Positions 60,523-64,000 of a stretch of DNA of 64,000 bases are shown piece after piece; position 1 is the first letter of the stretch; each line of letters starts with the position of its first letter. The notes under the pieces were generated by a model. It was not told the origin of the DNA, ran no database searches, and saw nothing but the letters and a program-made list of their open reading frames with translations. Source of the DNA: Planctomycetota bacterium (GTDB lineage: Bacteria > Planctomycetota > JAJSAM01); assembly GCA_024274785.1 (NCBI GenBank), contig JAJSAM010000052.1:62001-126000 (forward strand). Reading direction: 5' to 3'. Position numbers and translations under genes: made by a program.

Positions 60523-62514
60523 CTACTCGAGACGCAGCAACTTCAACTGATGCATCTGCAGCGGATCCGGCGCCGGCAATTCCTTCGTCATGCCCGGGGC
60601 CAGGGGGGGCGGCTCGGCGGCCGTAAAGCCCCCGTGGGCGGCGTCGGCGCCAAACGCTTCCAGAGCCATGGCGCCTTCGAAGAACGGGGCGCCGATGCAG
60701 ATGAACCAGGCATCGACCGTCTCTTCGTCGTAGACCACCACGAGGTCGTCGCCATCGATCACCGCGTCATAGCCCATCCAGGCGATCTGCGTGATCCGGT
60801 AGCCGTAGTCCGGAGGGGCGAATGCGGCGCCGGCGCCGGGAGCGCCCGCATCCGGCGGCAGGGTTCCGCTTTCCACCATCTTCGCGGTGGTCAACCGATA
60901 CTGCCTGGGGCCGCCGGCGTCGAAGTCGTCCCAGTGAACCAGGTGCAGCTCCTGGCCTTCCTGCGCAAAGGCGAGATACAGCAGGTCGACGCGCGTTGTG
61001 GAATCGGTGGTCCGGGCGAAGATGCCGGGGGTGTGCGCGCCTGGGTCCCCGACGGTGAGCGGGCTTCCGAACGTCCGGCCGGCGTCGTCGCTGACCCGAA
61101 GCCTGACACCCTCGCGGCCCTCGCAGGCGAAGAAGATCCGGAGATCCTCACCGCTTCCGGTCAGCGCCACCGACGGGTCCTTGCCGATGATCCGATCCTC
61201 CTCGACCAGGGTATCGGTGAACTTGCCTCCCCACGGGCGCACCGCGCAACGGTTCCGGGTCAGGCTCTCCCAACTGCCGTCCTCGAGTTGCGTGAACCGG
61301 GAAAACCCGTAGCCGATGACCAGGTCGCCGCCCCTGGACCACTTCGCGTCCATGATCAGTGGCGAGACGTCGCCCGCGTCGTGGTAGACGATTCGTTCCG
61401 GCGCGAAGTCGAAACTCGTCGGGGAGCCGTCGCCATCCGCCGCGTCGGGCTTCCCTTCGACGAGGACGAGGTCGCTCGTTCCATTCTCGTTGCTGCGCCA
61501 GTAGAGAACCGCCAGGCTGTAATCCGCGGCCATGGCCAGGGTGGCCAGGCGGGGCCGGTGGCTTTCCGTCGCGGGGCCGAACCGCTCGGTCTGGGTGAAG
61601 GTCGCCCCCCGGTCGAAGGAGAGCCTCAGTTCGGTGCGGTCACCGCCGCTGCCGACGAGGGCGAGGACGTTGTGGAGGCCCGCAATCTCGTGGTCGCGCC
61701 AATGGCCGGAGTCGGGGCTGATCTCCGCGGATCCGCCGCCGGTCACGTCGCCGCTCGAGTGGTCCACCTGCATTCGCATCTCGAAGCGGGCGTAGCTCCG
61801 GGGATCGGCCCGGTCGCCCTCGTAGCAGACGATGCTCGTGCGGTCCCCTGAGACCGCGATGGTGGGGAGGCCGAAGCTGAAGGAATCGCTCGAATAGACC
61901 GTCGCCTCCTCTGTCACGCCGGGGTAGTCCCCCCCGGAGCCCGCCGCGGCATTGATTCCGGACTCCGGCCCGATGCGCACCCGGACGAGCGCCCGCGAGC
62001 GGTTCTCGCCCTCGTTCGCCTCGACCGCGATGATGTGATCCCGATCGATGTTTCCACGGACGGTAAAACGCGCGAAACCGTCTCCGTGCGCGTCGAGCCA
62101 GTCACCGCTACTCGTGGTCCCGGAGGCGGAGGGGATCATCCCCGCCCGGGCCAGAGAGCCCGGTCCGCCGCCCGGCGTGGTCGCACCATCGCGCGCATGG
62201 GCGATGGACAGGCGTACGATCCCCTGGTTGGCTTCGCTGCGGGAGATCAACTCGAACGCGAAGGGCTCCCCGGAGGGCGTGGTCAGATCGAAGGCGGAAT
62301 CGAAACCAGACCAGCCCAACCGGTCGAGGTCCACGTCTCCGGCCCAGTCGTCATCGGCCGTGGGCTCGACACCTTCCATCCCCGCGGCGAGGATGAGGGT
62401 GGCCGGGGCCGGTTCGGAGGGCGAAGACGGAACGAAGACCGCACCGGAACCTCCTCCACCGCCACAGCCCGAAAGGACGATGACAACGATCAGGATGATC
62501 CAACCTCGACTCAT
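60523..62514 (-). CDS. Sialidase/BNR-repeat-like lipoprotein
   Basis: The 663-residue protein starts at the ATG at 62514, with GGAGG upstream. The lipobox is VLSGC (residues 13-17), followed by a Gly-rich linker. The mature part has a first beta domain (GMEGVEPTADDDWAGDVDLD...) and then a six-bladed propeller with Asp-box motifs SFDRGATFTQTE and SDDAGRTFGS. These are typical of sialidase-fold (BNR) proteins. Catalytic Tyr, Glu and Arg-triad residues of true sialidases are not evident, so it may only bind ligands. An upstream open-frame start at 62568 lacks a ribosome site. Confidence 0.75.
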   Translation of the reverse strand: MSRGWIILIVVIVLSGCGGGGGSGAVFVPSSPSEPAPATLILAAGMEGVEPTADDDWAGDVDLDRLGWSGFDSAFDLTTPSGEPFAFELISRSEANQGIVRLSIAHARDGATTPGGGPGSLARAGMIPSASGTTSSGDWLDAHGDGFARFTVRGNIDRDHIIAVEANEGENRSRALVRVRIGPESGINAAAGSGGDYPGVTEEATVYSSDSFSFGLPTIAVSGDRTSIVCYEGDRADPRSYARFEMRMQVDHSSGDVTGGGSAEISPDSGHWRDHEIAGLHNVLALVGSGGDRTELRLSFDRGATFTQTERFGPATESHRPRLATLAMAADYSLAVLYWRSNENGTSDLVLVEGKPDAADGDGSPTSFDFAPERIVYHDAGDVSPLIMDAKWSRGGDLVIGYGFSRFTQLEDGSWESLTRNRCAVRPWGGKFTDTLVEEDRIIGKDPSVALTGSGEDLRIFFACEGREGVRLRVSDDAGRTFGSPLTVGDPGAHTPGIFARTTDSTTRVDLLYLAFAQEGQELHLVHWDDFDAGGPRQYRLTTAKMVESGTLPPDAGAPGAGAAFAPPDYGYRITQIAWMGYDAVIDGDDLVVVYDEETVDAWFICIGAPFFEGAMALEAFGADAAHGGFTAAEPPPLAPGMTKELPAPDPLQMHQLKLLRLE

Positions 62515-62862
62515 GGCTCCACCTCCGCGATAACTGCCCCGGACCCGCATGATAACCCGAGATCGCATCGGTGAACCATCCGGAGCTGAGGCTGGGCTGC
62601 GGAGAGGGCGAGGTTCTTCGGAGAGCTGCGATCGGTGATTGGATTTCTGCGATTGACAGGGGCTTCCCCGCTGCTACGGTGGGTATTCAGACGTGGGGTC
62701 CAATTCATGACCAGTGGGTTTTCAGCGATGCCGCCGTTCGCGCGGCATCCGCACTGAGCGAGGGTTCCCCGGCGCAGTGGCTGCGCCGATCGGGGGGCCT
62801 GCACGCGCTGACCCGGACTCCCAGCATCGAGCCGGCTCTCCACCCCCCGCGAGGGAGGAAGC
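62515..62862. other. Divergent intergenic region before the symporter gene
   Basis: These 348 bases hold a candidate promoter at 62653-62680 and a leader of about 180 bases. Apart from the shared ribosome sites at both ends, nothing else is recognisable. Confidence 0.6.
62653..62680 (+). promoter_or_regulatory. Candidate promoter for the sodium:solute symporter gene
   Basis: A consensus -35 box TTGACA (62653-62658) is followed after 16 bases by TACGGT (62675-62680). The spacer contains GGGG-CTT-CCCC. The ATG of the symporter lies about 180 bases downstream. Confidence 0.45.
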
Positions 62863-64000
62863 ATGGAGAATCTCGGATTCCGGCTCGTCTTTCTGGCCTA
62901 CGCCGCCGTGGTGGTCGCCATCGGCTTCGTCGCCTGGCGCCGCAAACGCGTCCGGAGCCTGAGCGAGAAGGGCCTCGAGTTCTGGATGGCCAACCGGGAA
63001 CTTCCCGGCTGGCGATTGGCCATCTCGCTCACCTCGGGCTGGCTCATGCTCGGTTGGATCGGCTTCGGGATGAGCCAGATCTACATGTACGGGGTCACCG
63101 GACTGTGGATTCTGCCGATCCCCTGGTTGGTCCTCTGCATCTGGATCATCTTCCTCGTGCCCTACGTCCGGCGTGTGGCCGCGGTGTCTCTTCCGCAGAG
63201 CATCCAGCATCGCTTCGGCTCCGGCGCACGTATCACCGTGGCGATCCTCTCCATCCTGATCTTCACCGCCTGGACCGGCGCCGAGTTGTTCATGGCCGGG
63301 TCGCTGCTCGAGGGGTTCCTCGGTGTCCCGGCCCGGCTCGTGATGCTCATCTTCGTCCTGCCGATCATCGGCTACACGGTGCTCGGCTCGTTCCGGGCGA
63401 TCGTCACGACGGACCTCGTGCAGTTTCTGGCGATGGTCTTCTTCATGATCGCCCTCGGCTGGACTGCCATCAGCGAGGCGAACAGCGCGACGGGAGGGGA
63501 GGTGCTCACCGCCATTGGCAACAGCGCGCCGCCATGGAGCGGTGAGGGACACGCCTTCGACTTCGCCTTCCTGGGGTGGGTGTTCCCCGTCGCTCTCCTC
63601 GTGGGCTATCTGCCGGGATGGGCGGTGGAACAGGATCTCTGGCTTCGCATCCAGTCCGCTCCGACCACCAGGGAGGCTCGCAAGGGCGCTATCCTGGCGC
63701 TCTTCTCCATCGGGGTGTTCGTCATCACGATCCCCACCCTGGTCGCGTTCGCGGCTCTCGTCGTATTCCCGCCGGCGGGAGGCGCGGCCCATGAGGCGGT
63801 CGGCGCCGACGCTTACGGGATCATCCCCGCGTTTATTCTGCGGATGAGCCCGGCGCTCCAACTGCTGATGGTCCTCGGGCTCATCTCCTGCCAGATGTCC
63901 ACGGTGGACACCTTCGCCAACGTGACGGCGATGCCGATGAGCTTCGACCTGCTGGAGCCGCGTGCGCGCCGGGGATCCCGGTCGGATCGGGCGAAGGTGA
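62863..64000 (+). CDS. Sodium:solute symporter (SSS family), 3'-truncated by window edge
   Basis: The frame runs open from ATG 62863 to the last base (379 residues shown). GAGGGAGGAAGC lies just before the ATG. The visible part has about nine transmembrane helices. It includes FWMANRELPGWRLAISLTSG, TAWTGAELFMAGSLLEGFLG, GYTVLGSFRAIVTTDLVQFL, GWAVEQDLWLRIQSAPTTRE and LMVLGLISCQMSTVDTFANV. These match the SSS core, with Na2-site-like Ser/Thr residues in the last helix. The substrate may be an amino acid, carboxylate or sugar; the sequence does not decide. Confidence 0.88.
   Translation, partial: MENLGFRLVFLAYAAVVVAIGFVAWRRKRVRSLSEKGLEFWMANRELPGWRLAISLTSGWLMLGWIGFGMSQIYMYGVTGLWILPIPWLVLCIWIIFLVPYVRRVAAVSLPQSIQHRFGSGARITVAILSILIFTAWTGAELFMAGSLLEGFLGVPARLVMLIFVLPIIGYTVLGSFRAIVTTDLVQFLAMVFFMIALGWTAISEANSATGGEVLTAIGNSAPPWSGEGHAFDFAFLGWVFPVALLVGYLPGWAVEQDLWLRIQSAPTTREARKGAILALFSIGVFVITIPTLVAFAALVVFPPAGGAAHEAVGADAYGIIPAFILRMSPALQLLMVLGLISCQMSTVDTFANVTAMPMSFDLLEPRARRGSRSDRAKV

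Overview
The window is a 64 kb piece of a GC-rich bacterial chromosome with dense, operon-like coding and no rRNA, tRNA, CRISPR array, insertion sequence or phage gene that I can see. Several traits point to a planctomycete or a closely related environmental lineage. These are an ECF-like sigma factor paired with a Ser/Thr kinase that carries a TPR-like tail and a DWG (not DFG) motif, LamG-like DUF1080 modules, a HEAT plus squalene-cyclase-like secreted protein, and giant exported proteins of unknown family. This placement is an inference from gene content, not a phylogenetic result.

Layout. 1-2.4 kb: the end of a type II DMSO-reductase-family operon (Fe-S beta subunit, lipoprotein-like heme gamma subunit, TorD-like chaperone), followed by a decayed glycerate kinase. 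2.8-5.9 kb: a three-gene envelope operon (small membrane peptide, kinase-like/methyltransferase fusion, membrane sulfatase-fold protein). 6-9.3 kb: an OprB porin behind a candidate promoter/operator, and a convergent secreted protein. 9.5-12.7 kb: an NfeD-flotillin-carbonic anhydrase operon. 12.9-17.6 kb: a DUF1080 protein and the convergent sigma factor/kinase pair. 17.7-23.5 kb: a complete RND efflux operon (outer-membrane factor, adaptor, pump). 23.6-26.3 kb: NYN nuclease-like, M48 protease and metallophosphoesterase genes, tightly linked. 26.4-32.1 kb: a double-size GlmS-like protein, a YkgJ-type Cys-cluster protein and an Rh-type ammonium transporter. 32.3-39.0 kb, minus strand: a second RND pump with its adaptor, MutY, and a kinase-fold protein. 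39.4-51.4 kb: an SGNH hydrolase, then two huge exported proteins. 51.6-53.9 kb: a VapC/Phd-type toxin-antitoxin pair and a CdsB-like desulfidase. 54.0-64.0 kb: a broken HEAT-repeat ORF, the HEAT/cyclase-like protein, small membrane proteins, a TPR protein, a sialidase-fold lipoprotein and the start of a sodium:solute symporter.

The strongest candidate for something undescribed is the 10.8 kb pair at 40.6-51.4 kb. It encodes three diverged copies of one roughly 1,100-1,250-residue exported, membrane-anchored module. The second and third copies are fused into one 2,491-residue chain, with four hydrophobic segments, the last resembling a signal peptide, at the junction. A second unexplained signal is a dispersed, mosaic non-coding repeat found just after several genes, in the same direction as those genes.

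Most of the predicted products act at the envelope: respiration, efflux, porin, lipoproteins, membrane microdomains and ammonium/CO2 handling. Start codons were chosen from Shine-Dalgarno spacing, overlap with the upstream stop, and where recognisable protein sequence begins.
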